Origin: an uncultured Clostridium sp.
GTDB lineage: Bacteria; Bacillota; Clostridia; Lachnospirales; Lachnospiraceae
DNA: 64,000 nt
Direction: 5' to 3'
Assembly (NCBI GenBank): GCA_900555045.1
Contig: USJW01000001.1
Location: 33,740-97,739 of the forward strand
Positions within the stretch are counted from its first letter, which is position 1; the number at the start of each line of letters is the position of its first letter. The position numbers were made by a program, and so were the translations under genes. Under the pieces are notes generated by a model. That model had not been told where the DNA came from. It was given only the letters and a program-made list of their open reading frames with translations, and made no database searches. Shown one piece after another: positions 16,936 to 25,403 of this stretch.

Positions 16936-17364
16936 CTATGAGATCACCGCCATCAGAAGCGCCAGGCCGCCGCCCACAAAAATCGCCATGGCGTATTCGC
17001 TGGCCACGCGCTCGGCCATCCGGTACACCCCCGCATCGTCCAGAACCATAAATTTTTCGGGTTCACTGGGATTGTAGCGTATCTCGTAGTACAGCCCCTC
17101 CTGGTAGGTATCCGCCCGGTCGCTGAATATGACGCTTTTCTGCCGGTACTTCTGCCCTTCCACCTCATAGCTGAACACTGGCCAGTAGAAGCGCGTCGAG
17201 CGGTCCACCCGCTCCTCCTCCACCTCCACCACCTGGGCGACGGAAATACTCCCATACGCCGACCGCGCGCTCAAAATTTCCTTTTTCAGCGCACTGCAGT
17301 AGACAAAGATGCTCCCGCCGCGCAGCACAAAGAATCCCATCACCAATAGAGCGATTATCCCCAT
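16936..17364 (-). CDS. Small membrane protein, DUF3592-like
   Basis: A 142-residue protein with hydrophobic segments at both ends (residues 2-20 and about 124-141) around a soluble beta-rich middle: VAQVVEVEEERVDRSTRFYW, PVFSYEVEGQKYRQKS, and YYEIRYNPSEPEKFMV. The Tyr-Asn-Pro-x-x-Pro-Glu pattern between two membrane segments is typical of DUF3592 proteins, whose function is unknown. AAAGGA precedes ATG 17364. No operon partner is evident. Confidence 0.85.
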   Translation of the reverse strand: MGIIALLVMGFFVLRGGSIFVYCSALKKEILSARSAYGSISVAQVVEVEEERVDRSTRFYWPVFSYEVEGQKYRQKSVIFSDRADTYQEGLYYEIRYNPSEPEKFMVLDDAGVYRMAERVASEYAMAIFVGGGLALLMAVIS

Positions 17365-17440
17365 ACGACCGTCCTTTCCCCTAAGGCGCTGCCTTTAGGC
17401 ACTCCTAAACCGCCTGCCCCGTCCGGCTTTTCCCCTGCGC

Positions 17441-18004
17441 TCACCCTTTTTTCGGCTTTTTCCTGAGCTTCAGAGAGATCTCCCTGCCGTCCGCCGCCCG
17501 CTTAAAGCAGCGCACAGCGATTGCCGCCCGCTCCTTCACGTCCTGGGGCTGCTCTGCCTCCATCGCCTCGCGCACCTCTTCCATGGCTCTTCGCACATCC
17601 GGAAGTTCCAGCAGGCTGACCGCCGTGCAGAAAAAGGTCTTGCGCCGCCCGTCGTTGTAGCCATCAAGCAGCTGTTGGAGAATGGCCGTTTTCTCCTCAA
17701 GCTCCGCCCGGTAGGCGGCAAGCCCCATATCCCCGGCCCTTCTCAGATCCCGAATCATATTTTGATGCGACATAAAGGAATCGTAGTCGGTGAGGCCGTC
17801 ATACCGCGCACACGCAAACTCCGGGCATTCGGAGCAGAACGCAATCCCGCCGTGTTCGATACTGCAGCGGGCAATCGCGCAGGACTGGTTTCCCTCCCCG
17901 CCTCCGCAGCCGGGGCATGGGTTGTCCATATAGTGCATGGGACAGAGTCCGCAGTTCAAGCCGCACAGTGCAAAAAGCGGGTATTCTCTGATGAAATTTT
18001 TCAT
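17441..18004 (-). CDS. DUF3795 cysteine-rich protein
   Basis: A 187-residue cytoplasmic protein starting MKNFIREYPLFALCGLNCGL. The N-terminal 60 residues hold about eleven cysteines in the DUF3795 arrangement (CGLNCGLCPMH, CPGCGGGEGNQSCAIARC, CSECPEFAC), suggesting binding of zinc or an iron-sulfur cluster. The C-terminal half is helical (ELEEKTAILQQLLDGYNDGR) and ends in a basic tail. AAGGAGGAG before ATG 18004 fixes the start; longer in-frame starts to 18259 read GC-rich non-conserved sequence. The function of the family is not established. Confidence 0.87.
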   Translation of the reverse strand: MKNFIREYPLFALCGLNCGLCPMHYMDNPCPGCGGGEGNQSCAIARCSIEHGGIAFCSECPEFACARYDGLTDYDSFMSHQNMIRDLRRAGDMGLAAYRAELEEKTAILQQLLDGYNDGRRKTFFCTAVSLLELPDVRRAMEEVREAMEAEQPQDVKERAAIAVRCFKRAADGREISLKLRKKPKKG

Positions 18005-18212
18005 CGTCCTCTCCTCCTTCGCTCCTTTGAAAATCACCGGCACTTCTCCCGCAATTATATCATGGGCCAAGATTCCGGGCAACGCCGGTTCGGCAGGAAA
18101 TCTGCGGGAACGGGGCGGAAAAACAATCCGTGTTTTTTCCGCCCCATACCATGCCGTCCCATACCATCCCGCTCCGCTCCCGCGGCGCATTTTTCTGTAT
18201 CTGTCTCCCCGC

Positions 18213-20300
18213 TCACCGGCTCTGGCCGGCGTTCGCCTCAAAAATTCTACATTTTCCAATATACGCGGCGTGATCCGGCGCCTGTGCCATGGCCGCCTCC
18301 GCCATCTCCCGATCCTCTTTTTTCACCCAGCTGGCCGTGACGATCCGCTCCTGATCCCCGGAATAGATAGGGATCCGCAGGTCCGGAGCCGTCAGGTCCT
18401 CCAGATCATCCGGGTGGACAAAGACCAGAATCTCCCGGTCCGTGAGCACAGCCAGCATATTCCCGCCAGGCGCGCTCACCGCGTCCACCGCCTCCGGGAT
18501 GTAATAGCGGATGCGGTCAAACTTGCGCATCAGCTTGTCGTAGCCCGTGATTCTCTCCGGGATATCCGCCTCCAGATACAGCGGATATTTCATTTCCTCG
18601 TGTGAGCTCCCGTTGGGGAAGGACGTCCGGGTGACCACCGGCAGCGCCGCCCTCACAGAGCCCTCCGACCGGGTGAAATAGGTCTGGCTTAAAAGCGGGA
18701 CGTCCTGCTGGATGGTTCCCACCGTCCGCTCCCGCTCCCCGCGCGCCTCAAACACCTGGCGGTAATGCTCGATTCCCTGGTCCAGCGCGTTCCTGGCGCT
18801 GTTTTTCATGCCTTCCAGCTCCGAGACGGGCTGCCATGCCTCGTTCTGCAGCAGGATGCTCACCGGCGACAGAAACGCGTGCACATCGCTCCACTTCCCG
18901 GTGCCTCCGCCCCAGTAGAAGGTGTCCGCCGTGGCCCCCAGCGCGTCCTCGCCCACAAACTCCAGGCGCTCCTGCATGCTGAGCGTCTCCCCCAGCGCAC
19001 CGAAGCAGGTGTAATTTTCATCCACATAGGCGCGCACGCCGTCGCTGTCCACAAAACTCCCCGTGGAGGACAGCAGCTTCCAGTCAAAGTCCGTCACCAG
19101 CCCGTCCTGCGCCGTCCCGACACGCCCCCTGCGCGCCAGCGTCTCGCGGTAATACAGATAGCGGATCTCCCGCATCCCATCGCCGCTCCACCTAAGCACC
19201 ACATCCGGCAGCTCCTTAAACGCTGCCCGGCCTCCCTCCGCCGTCACCCACAGCGTTCTGAGGTCCGACCGGCCTGCCAGCCCCAAAATAAGCCCGTACT
19301 CCGACTCCCGCTCCACCGCGGCCGTCCCTGTCCCAGGCGTCCGCTTGAGGGCGAACTGTTCCCCGTCCAGGGAAAGGGCCATCTCAAACGTCTCCCCCGC
19401 GCCGTTCTTCCCGGCGGCTCCGCCGGCCGTAAAGCCCTGGGGGGACGGCTCCACCTGCACGCTCCCGTCCCTCCGTCCGGGGATCTGCCGGTTCATCACC
19501 TCTCCCCAGAGCATCTGCCCTGAGGCCTCGCCCTCCAGGCGCCATAGCCTGAGGGACGTCTTCTCCCCGGGATCCTCGCCAGCCGCCAGCATATACAATA
19601 AACTGCCCGAGCCGTCCTTTAACTCCGCGCTCTTGAGCGCAAAGGAGTCGCACCCTCCGGCAAGCGGCAGACTGCAGCGCCGCGCAGATATTCCTTTTTC
19701 TTCCAAATAGTAGCAGTAAATTGGCGCCTCCGTGCAATTTTCCTTTTTCAGTCCCACCTCGATCAGACGGTATCCATCTGCCTCCCGCTCCGCCTCAAGA
19801 AGCGGCAGCGCACAGTGCTCCCACGGGGTCACGCGCAGCGCCAGGCCGCTGCCTTTAAAGGCCGCCTTCACATCCTTCTCAAGGCCGCTCCCGACATCCA
19901 GAAGCGGATCCAGCACCGCGGCCATCTCGCCCGCCCACTTTCCGTAGCCGTAATCCCCGGTCAGCGGCTGCGCCGCCAGGCGCGCCAGCTCGGCAGACAA
20001 CCGCTCATACTCCGCCTGCTGGGTGCGCTCCTCATCGGCAGTCCCCTGATAGGACGCGCTATCGGCCGATTCCTGCCGCTGGCCGATGTCGTCGGATGTT
20101 CCGGACTTCTTCTCCTTCCCGTCCCCCGATCCCGGTTCCATGCCTTCATCCGGCGCGTTTCCCACCATGGGGACCGCCTCGCTCTCCTGCTTGAGACTCC
20201 CGGATACCTGCGTGCTCTTTCCCCCGCCGCACCCCCAAAGTGCCAGCGCAAGAACCGCAATCCCGCACAGACAGCCCAACTTCTTTCTCCCGTTTCTCAT
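18213..20300 (-). CDS. Large lipoprotein of unknown function
   Basis: A 695-residue predicted lipoprotein. The signal peptide MRNGRKKLGCLCGIAVLALA leads to a lipobox LWGC, then a Gly/Ser/Glu-rich linker to about residue 80. The remainder is a mix of helices and many short beta strands (for example YRLIEVGLKKENCTEAPIYC, GEQFALKRTPGTG), perhaps a beta-propeller or TolB-like fold. Near the C-terminus, RIRYYIPEAVDAVSAPGGNML and EILVFVHPDDL look like propeller blades. I do not recognise the family. GAGAGGAGGG before ATG 20300 supports the start. It is transcribed divergently from pncB and no operon partner is visible. Confidence 0.85.
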   Translation of the reverse strand: MRNGRKKLGCLCGIAVLALALWGCGGGKSTQVSGSLKQESEAVPMVGNAPDEGMEPGSGDGKEKKSGTSDDIGQRQESADSASYQGTADEERTQQAEYERLSAELARLAAQPLTGDYGYGKWAGEMAAVLDPLLDVGSGLEKDVKAAFKGSGLALRVTPWEHCALPLLEAEREADGYRLIEVGLKKENCTEAPIYCYYLEEKGISARRCSLPLAGGCDSFALKSAELKDGSGSLLYMLAAGEDPGEKTSLRLWRLEGEASGQMLWGEVMNRQIPGRRDGSVQVEPSPQGFTAGGAAGKNGAGETFEMALSLDGEQFALKRTPGTGTAAVERESEYGLILGLAGRSDLRTLWVTAEGGRAAFKELPDVVLRWSGDGMREIRYLYYRETLARRGRVGTAQDGLVTDFDWKLLSSTGSFVDSDGVRAYVDENYTCFGALGETLSMQERLEFVGEDALGATADTFYWGGGTGKWSDVHAFLSPVSILLQNEAWQPVSELEGMKNSARNALDQGIEHYRQVFEARGERERTVGTIQQDVPLLSQTYFTRSEGSVRAALPVVTRTSFPNGSSHEEMKYPLYLEADIPERITGYDKLMRKFDRIRYYIPEAVDAVSAPGGNMLAVLTDREILVFVHPDDLEDLTAPDLRIPIYSGDQERIVTASWVKKEDREMAEAAMAQAPDHAAYIGKCRIFEANAGQSR

Positions 20301-20419
20301 GGCGCGCCCTCCTCTCTTTTCTCCATTTTACCTCATTTTCCGGGCAACCGCCACGCCATTCCAAGAAAAGCCGGAATTTCTTTTTCTCCCCTGTTATTGT
20401 TAATTTTTTATCAATTCGT

Positions 20420-20447
20420 TTGCCTTTTGTAAAATTTGTGTTATACT
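20420..20447 (+). promoter_or_regulatory. Promoter of pncB
   Basis: -35 TTGCCT (20420-20425) and -10 TATACT (20442-20447) with a 16-bp spacer in an AT-rich patch, about 75 bases before the pncB start. Confidence 0.65.
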
Positions 20448-20523
20448 ACTGTACAATAACCGCGCGGACCTCCAAAATTTTACTGTCCAACCGACAGCTG
20501 CCCGCGCCACAGGAGGAAATCAC

Positions 20524-21984
20524 ATGGAGCAAAGAAATCTAACCCTATTGACCGACCTGTATGAACTGACCATGATGCAGGGATACTTTAAAGAGAAGGA
20601 CGCCAACGAGACCGTGGTGTTCGACATGTTCTACCGCAACAACCCCCATGGCAACGGCTTCGCAATCTGCGCTGGCCTGGAGCAGGTGATCGAGTACATT
20701 GAGAACCTGCATTTCACAGACGACGAGATCGCATATCTGCGCAGTCTCAACATGTTCGAGGATGATTTCCTGGATTATCTCCATGAGTTCCGTTTCACCG
20801 GCGACGTCTACGCGATCCCCGAGGGCACGGTGGTGTTCCCGAGAGAACCCCTGGTGAAGGTCATCGCCCCCATCATGCAGGCCCAGCTGGTCGAGACCGC
20901 CCTGCTCAACATCATCAACCACCAGAGCTTAATCGCCACCAAGACCGAGCGCATCGTCTACGCGGCCAAGGGCGACGGCGTGATGGAATTCGGACTGCGC
21001 CGGGCGCAGGGTCCGGACGCCGGAATCTACGGCGCCAGGGCCGCCATGATCGCCGGCTGCATCGGCACCTCCAACGTGCTCACCGGCAAGATGTTCGACG
21101 TCCCCGTAAAGGGCACCCACGCCCACAGCTGGATCATGAGCTTCCCGGACGAGCTGACCGCCTTCCGCACCTACGCGAAGCTCTATCCCTCCGCCTGCAT
21201 CCTCCTGGTGGACACCTACGACACCTTAAATTCCGGTGTTCCCAACGCCATCAAGGTGTTTAAGGAGATGCGCGAGGCCGGAATCCCGTTGACCTTCTAC
21301 GGAATCCGCCTGGACAGCGGCGACCTGGCCTACCTCTCCAAGAAGGCCAAAAAGATGCTGGACGAGGCCGGCTTCTCCGACGCGGTGATCTCCGCCTCCA
21401 ACGACCTGGACGAGGAGCTGATCAACAGCTTAAAGATGCAGGGCGCCACCATCAACTCCTGGGGCGTGGGCACCAACCTGATCACCTCCAAGGACTGCCC
21501 CTCCTTCGGCGGCGTCTACAAGCTGGCCGCTGTGAAGGACAAGTCCACCGGAGAGTTTATCCCCAAGATCAAGCTGTCCGAGAACGCGGAGAAGATCACC
21601 AACCCCGGCAACAAGACCATCCAGCGAATCTATGACAAGAACACCGGAAAGATCATCGCGGACCTGATCTGCCTGGTGGGCGAAAAGTTCGACACCAGCA
21701 ACTCCCTGCTGCTGTTCGACCCCATCGAGACCTGGAAGAAGACCATGCTGGCCCCCGGCTCCTACACGCTGCGCGAACTCTTGGTCCCCGTGTTCCTGGA
21801 GGGCAAGTGCGTTTACCGCTCTCCCAAGGTCATGGACATCCAGGCCTACTGCAAGGGAGAGCTGGACACCCTGTGGGACGAGTCCAAGCGCCTGATCAAC
21901 CCCCACACCGTGCATGTGGATTTGTCCAACCAGCTGTGGCATATCAAGAATCAGCTGTTGGATTCTTATCACCGTTCGAAATAA
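20524..21984 (+). CDS. pncB: Nicotinate phosphoribosyltransferase
   Basis: Forms nicotinate mononucleotide from nicotinate and PRPP, the entry step of NAD salvage. The 486-residue product begins NLTLLTDLYELTMMQGYF, the signature N-terminus of this family. It also has EFGLRRAQGPDAG (substrate and phosphate site), GTHAHSWIMSFPDE with the histidine that is phosphorylated in this enzyme family, and FYGIRLDSGDLAYLS for PRPP binding. AGGAGG lies seven bases before ATG 20524. It is flanked by its own promoter and a strong bidirectional terminator, so it is monocistronic. Confidence 0.97.
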   Translation: MEQRNLTLLTDLYELTMMQGYFKEKDANETVVFDMFYRNNPHGNGFAICAGLEQVIEYIENLHFTDDEIAYLRSLNMFEDDFLDYLHEFRFTGDVYAIPEGTVVFPREPLVKVIAPIMQAQLVETALLNIINHQSLIATKTERIVYAAKGDGVMEFGLRRAQGPDAGIYGARAAMIAGCIGTSNVLTGKMFDVPVKGTHAHSWIMSFPDELTAFRTYAKLYPSACILLVDTYDTLNSGVPNAIKVFKEMREAGIPLTFYGIRLDSGDLAYLSKKAKKMLDEAGFSDAVISASNDLDEELINSLKMQGATINSWGVGTNLITSKDCPSFGGVYKLAAVKDKSTGEFIPKIKLSENAEKITNPGNKTIQRIYDKNTGKIIADLICLVGEKFDTSNSLLLFDPIETWKKTMLAPGSYTLRELLVPVFLEGKCVYRSPKVMDIQAYCKGELDTLWDESKRLINPHTVHVDLSNQLWHIKNQLLDSYHRSK

Positions 21985-21993
21985 ACCTGACAT

Positions 21994-22045
21994 AAAAGGG
22001 CCCGGAGAAAAAGCTCACATTTGCTTTCTCTCCAGGCCCTTTTTC
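21994..22045. terminator. Bidirectional terminator between pncB and ribF
   Basis: AAAGGGCC (21995-22002) pairs with GGCCCTTT (22035-22042) and GGAGA with TCTCC inside. TTTTT follows on the plus strand and TTTT on the minus, serving pncB and the end of the long ribF operon. Confidence 0.9.
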
Positions 22046-22048
22046 TGC

Positions 22049-23035
22049 CTAATCATTTTCCCCGCCCCCGACGGTGATCTCATGTCCCCATCGGATTTCC
22101 GGGTGTTCTTCAAAATAGACGGCCGCCCTCTTCTTGTCCCGCGCGATCTGCTCCCGCAGCTCCCCAAGGGACGCGAACGTCCGCTCAGGCCGCAGAAACG
22201 AGATGAGCTGCACCTCGATCACCTGATCATAGATATCCTGATCCAAATCAAAGATAAAGGTCTCCACCCCTACCGGGTTCTCCCCCTCGATGGTGGGCTT
22301 TTTCCCGATATTGGTGACGCCCCGGTAGTACTTCCGGTCCACCAGGACCCGCGACACGTACACGCCGAAGCGCGGCAGACGCTTGATGGCGGGCGGCACC
22401 AAATTGGCGGTGGGGAAGCCCAGCACGCTCCCGCCCATGTGGCGGCCGTGCACCACGGTCCCGTGGATGGCGTAGGGTTCCCCAAGAAGCTCGTTGGCCT
22501 TCTCGATGTTCCCCTTGTCCAGCTCCTCCCGGATGTAGGTGCTGCTGATGTCCCTGTCCCTGGCGTCGTCCTTCTCCTTCTCGATCACATAGAGCTGGTA
22601 GCCGTACTTGCCGGACAGCTCCGCCAACACCCGGGCATCGCCCAGGCGCCGGTAGCCGAACCGGCAATCCGTCCCCACCACGATGGCCTTAGCGTTCATG
22701 CGCTCCACCAGGATCTCCCGCACAAACTCCTCCGCGGACATGTGCTGGGTCTCCGCCGTGAAGGGGTACTCCACCAGGCAGTCGATGCCGGTCTTTTTCA
22801 TGTTGTTCCGCCGCTCCAGGTTGGTGGTCAGAACCGTCTGCGCCTCTCCGGTCACCATGGCGGCCGGAGCCACGCTGAAGGTGAACACGGCGGTCTGGTA
22901 TCCCAGATGCTCCTTCACCTCCTGCATCTTGCGCATCAGCTTCTGATGTCCCCTGTGTCTTCCGTCAAACTTGCCCAGGGTCACAACGGTCGGGGTTTCG
23001 ATATGAAATTCCGTGGTATTTGCAATATACCTCAT
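22049..23035 (-). CDS. ribF: Bifunctional riboflavin kinase / FAD synthetase
   Basis: Phosphorylates riboflavin to FMN, then adenylylates FMN to FAD. The 328-residue protein has the N-terminal nucleotidyltransferase fold (VTLGKFDGRHRGHQKLM, with the KFDGxHxGH motif; later DISSTYIREELDKG, equivalent to the family's ISSTxIR) and the C-terminal kinase domain (HGRHMGGSVLGFPTANL; GVTNIGKKPT; ETFIFDLDQDIY). AGGGAG precedes ATG 23035. It is the last gene of the rimP-to-ribF operon, 47 bases after truB. Confidence 0.97.
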   Translation of the reverse strand: MRYIANTTEFHIETPTVVTLGKFDGRHRGHQKLMRKMQEVKEHLGYQTAVFTFSVAPAAMVTGEAQTVLTTNLERRNNMKKTGIDCLVEYPFTAETQHMSAEEFVREILVERMNAKAIVVGTDCRFGYRRLGDARVLAELSGKYGYQLYVIEKEKDDARDRDISSTYIREELDKGNIEKANELLGEPYAIHGTVVHGRHMGGSVLGFPTANLVPPAIKRLPRFGVYVSRVLVDRKYYRGVTNIGKKPTIEGENPVGVETFIFDLDQDIYDQVIEVQLISFLRPERTFASLGELREQIARDKKRAAVYFEEHPEIRWGHEITVGGGEND

Positions 23036-23082
23036 TCCTGTATCTCCCTTGGCTTTCTCTGTCTATGAGCCGCCCTGCGGCC

Positions 23083-23991
23083 TCAAAGCGCAAACATCTT
23101 CCAGGGCTTAAACCAGTGCTTGTCCTTCCGGTACTCGTAAAGCCCCAAAAAGCTTCCCTCGCTGTCGTACATGCGAAACGCCTCGCCGTCCTCCGGGTGC
23201 CCGGGGTCCTCCAGCTGCTTTTTAAAGACCGGATTGCCGTTGTGCACCAGCCCGTCCGCCTCCGGCTTCGCGTGCGCTGCCGGATAGTCCGCCAGCACCT
23301 CCTCCACCGTCAGAACGTGGGGCTCAATCTCCCCGGCCTTGGCGAGCGCCTCAATTTCATCTAAGGTCAGGCTGTCCTCGACGCCAAAGCGCCCCGACCG
23401 GGTCCTGGTCAGCTGCTCCATGCAGCCGCCGCAGCCGAGGCTGCGCCCGATGTCGTAGCACAGGGTGCGGATGTAGGTCCCCTTGGAGCAGGTGACGCTC
23501 ATGGTCACCCGCGGGAGATTGATGGACTCCACCTCGATCTCGTGGATGACCACCGGGCGCGGCTTGCGCTCCACCTCCTTGCCCGCGCGGGCCAGGTCGC
23601 AGAGCTTCTTTCCGTCCACCTTGAGGGCCGAGTACATGGGCGGCACCTGCTCGTAGTCGCCCAGGAAGGCCATCACGGCCTCGCGCACCTGCTCCGGCTT
23701 TAAAGCCATGGCGGCGGGTATGTCCTCAGAAAGCGTCTGCCCGGTGGTGTCCTGGGTGTCGGTCTCCCGCCCCAAAAGCATCACCGCCCGGTAGGTCTTT
23801 GTCCGGTCCGTCAGCATGTCGCAGAGCCGGGTCGCGGCCCCGAGACACACCGGGAGCACGCCCTCGGCCGCCGGGTCAAGCGTCCCCGTGTGGCCGATCT
23901 TCTTCTGTCTTAAGATACCGCGAAGCCGGGCTACCACATCGTGAGATGTGTAGCCCGGTTCCTTGTATACATTGATTAATCCGTTTATCAT
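23083..23991 (-). CDS. truB: tRNA pseudouridine(55) synthase
   Basis: Makes pseudouridine 55 in the T-loop of tRNAs. The ~302-residue protein shows GLINVYKEPGYTSHDVVARLR, KKIGHTGTLDPAAEGVLPVC with the catalytic Asp in GTLDP, and a C-terminal PUA-like domain. AAAGGAG eight bases before ATG 23991 sets the start; an upstream ATG in frame at 24018 would overlap nrnA and lacks a site. It lies 10 bases downstream of nrnA. Confidence 0.96.
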   Translation of the reverse strand: MINGLINVYKEPGYTSHDVVARLRGILRQKKIGHTGTLDPAAEGVLPVCLGAATRLCDMLTDRTKTYRAVMLLGRETDTQDTTGQTLSEDIPAAMALKPEQVREAVMAFLGDYEQVPPMYSALKVDGKKLCDLARAGKEVERKPRPVVIHEIEVESINLPRVTMSVTCSKGTYIRTLCYDIGRSLGCGGCMEQLTRTRSGRFGVEDSLTLDEIEALAKAGEIEPHVLTVEEVLADYPAAHAKPEADGLVHNGNPVFKKQLEDPGHPEDGEAFRMYDSEGSFLGLYEYRKDKHWFKPWKMFAL

Positions 23992-24001
23992 GGCCTCTCC
24001 T

Positions 24002-24970
24002 TTACTGCTGTTCCCCATCCGTCTTCAGCTGCTTGGAGATATGTATGGCCAGGTTGTTGATCACATCGTGCATACTTCCGCCCATGGTGCAGCCGGCCGC
24101 GTGCACATGTCCGCCGCCGCCAAAAAACGCGGCGATCTTGCTCACGTCCACCACACTCTGGGAGCGCATGCTCACCTTAAACTCCTGAGGGCCGGACTCG
24201 TACAGGAACAGCGCGCACTCCACGCCCTCGGTCAGCCGCAGCTGGTCGATGATTCCGTCCAAATCCTTGCTGTCCACGCCGTAGAACTCCATATCCTTCT
24301 TGCGGATCGCGCTGAAAATGCACTTTCCGTCCATAAAGGTGATGCTCTCCAGCAGCGCTCTTCCCAGAATCTGATTCTGGATGTAGGTTTTGCGGTAAAA
24401 GCTGTCGTCGATGATGCTCCCGAAGTTGATCCCCTTCTCCATCAGCTTTCCTGCGATCTCCATGGTCTTCGCGGAGGTGCAGGAGTACTTGAACACGCCC
24501 GTGTCATGGACCAGGCCGGTGTACAGGCACTCCGCCACCCGCTTGTCGATGAACTCCTCGTCCAGCTGGCCGTAAAGCACCTCGCAGGTGGAGCTGGCCT
24601 GGTCCACCACCAGATTGGCCGACGCATAGCGCGTGTTGGTCACGTGGTGGTCCAGGCAGATGCTGTTTTTCGCCCGGTCCAGGTAGCAGACAAATGCCCC
24701 CAGCCGTTCCCGGTCTCCGCTGTCCAGGCAGACGCACAGGTCATAGACCTCCTCGTCCGGCTGGTGCCGGATCTCGTCAAACCCCTTCAGGTACGCGAAC
24801 TTTGCGGACGCCTCCTCCAGATAAACCCTAGCCTCAATCCCCGGATATTTGTTTCCCAGGTAATTGTACAGCCCCAGGGTTGAGCCAAGACAGTCCCCGT
24901 CCGGGCGCACATGGCCCAGGATCGCGACGCGCTCTACGCCCTCCAGCATGGATTCCAGTATACGGCTCAT
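24002..24970 (-). CDS. nrnA: DHH-family nanoRNase / pAp phosphatase
   Basis: Degrades short oligoribonucleotides and may dephosphorylate pAp. The 322-residue DHH/DHHA1 protein has GHVRPDGDCLGSTLGL (motif I), CLDSGDRERLG (motif II), CLDHHVTNTRY (DHH motif) and the DHHA1 glycine run FFGGGGHVHAAGC near the C-terminus. All metal-binding Asp and His residues expected in these motifs are present. The start overlaps the rbfA stop as ATGA. This position, between rbfA and truB, is common in Clostridia. Confidence 0.95.
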   Translation of the reverse strand: MSRILESMLEGVERVAILGHVRPDGDCLGSTLGLYNYLGNKYPGIEARVYLEEASAKFAYLKGFDEIRHQPDEEVYDLCVCLDSGDRERLGAFVCYLDRAKNSICLDHHVTNTRYASANLVVDQASSTCEVLYGQLDEEFIDKRVAECLYTGLVHDTGVFKYSCTSAKTMEIAGKLMEKGINFGSIIDDSFYRKTYIQNQILGRALLESITFMDGKCIFSAIRKKDMEFYGVDSKDLDGIIDQLRLTEGVECALFLYESGPQEFKVSMRSQSVVDVSKIAAFFGGGGHVHAAGCTMGGSMHDVINNLAIHISKQLKTDGEQQ

Positions 24971-25362
24971 AGGCTCTCCTCCTCGTCATCAGACGGTTCT
25001 TCGCCGCGCAGGTCCTTTGTCACCTCGTCGATCAAGTGGGACATGTTCACACCGTACTCGATGGACTGGTCCAGGATAAACTTGATCTGCGGCGTGTTGC
25101 GCAGGTTGACCCTTCTGGCCAGCTCCCTGCGCACAAAGCCCTCCGCGCTCTTCAAACCCTCAATGGTTGCCTTACCGGCGTCCTCGTTGCCGAGCACGCT
25201 GATAAACGCCTTGCAGTATTTGAGATCGGGGGTAACCTCCACGGAAACCACGCTGGTCATCGGATGAATCCGGGGATCCTTGATCCCCGAACGGATGATT
25301 TCGCTCAGCTCCCGCTGTACCTCCATGTTGATTCTCGTATTTTTAATGCTGTTTTTACGCAT
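24967..25362 (-). CDS. rbfA: 30S ribosome-binding factor RbfA
   Basis: A 131-residue KH-fold protein that assists late 30S maturation and 16S rRNA 5'-end processing. It shows RINMEVQRELSEIIRSGIKDPRI, VSVVEVTPDLKYCKAFISVLG-like strands (here VVSVEVTPDLKYCKAFISVL), and the kinked helix segment VNLRNTPQIKFILDQSIEYG. It ends in an acidic tail (PSDDEEESL). GAGAGGGA precedes ATG 25362; longer in-frame starts run back into the infB end. It lies 41 bases after infB. Confidence 0.96.
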   Translation of the reverse strand: MRKNSIKNTRINMEVQRELSEIIRSGIKDPRIHPMTSVVSVEVTPDLKYCKAFISVLGNEDAGKATIEGLKSAEGFVRRELARRVNLRNTPQIKFILDQSIEYGVNMSHLIDEVTKDLRGEEPSDDEEESL

Positions 25363-25403
25363 AAATTCCCTCTCTTTTCTTTCCGGAGGGCAACGCTTAC
25401 GGC

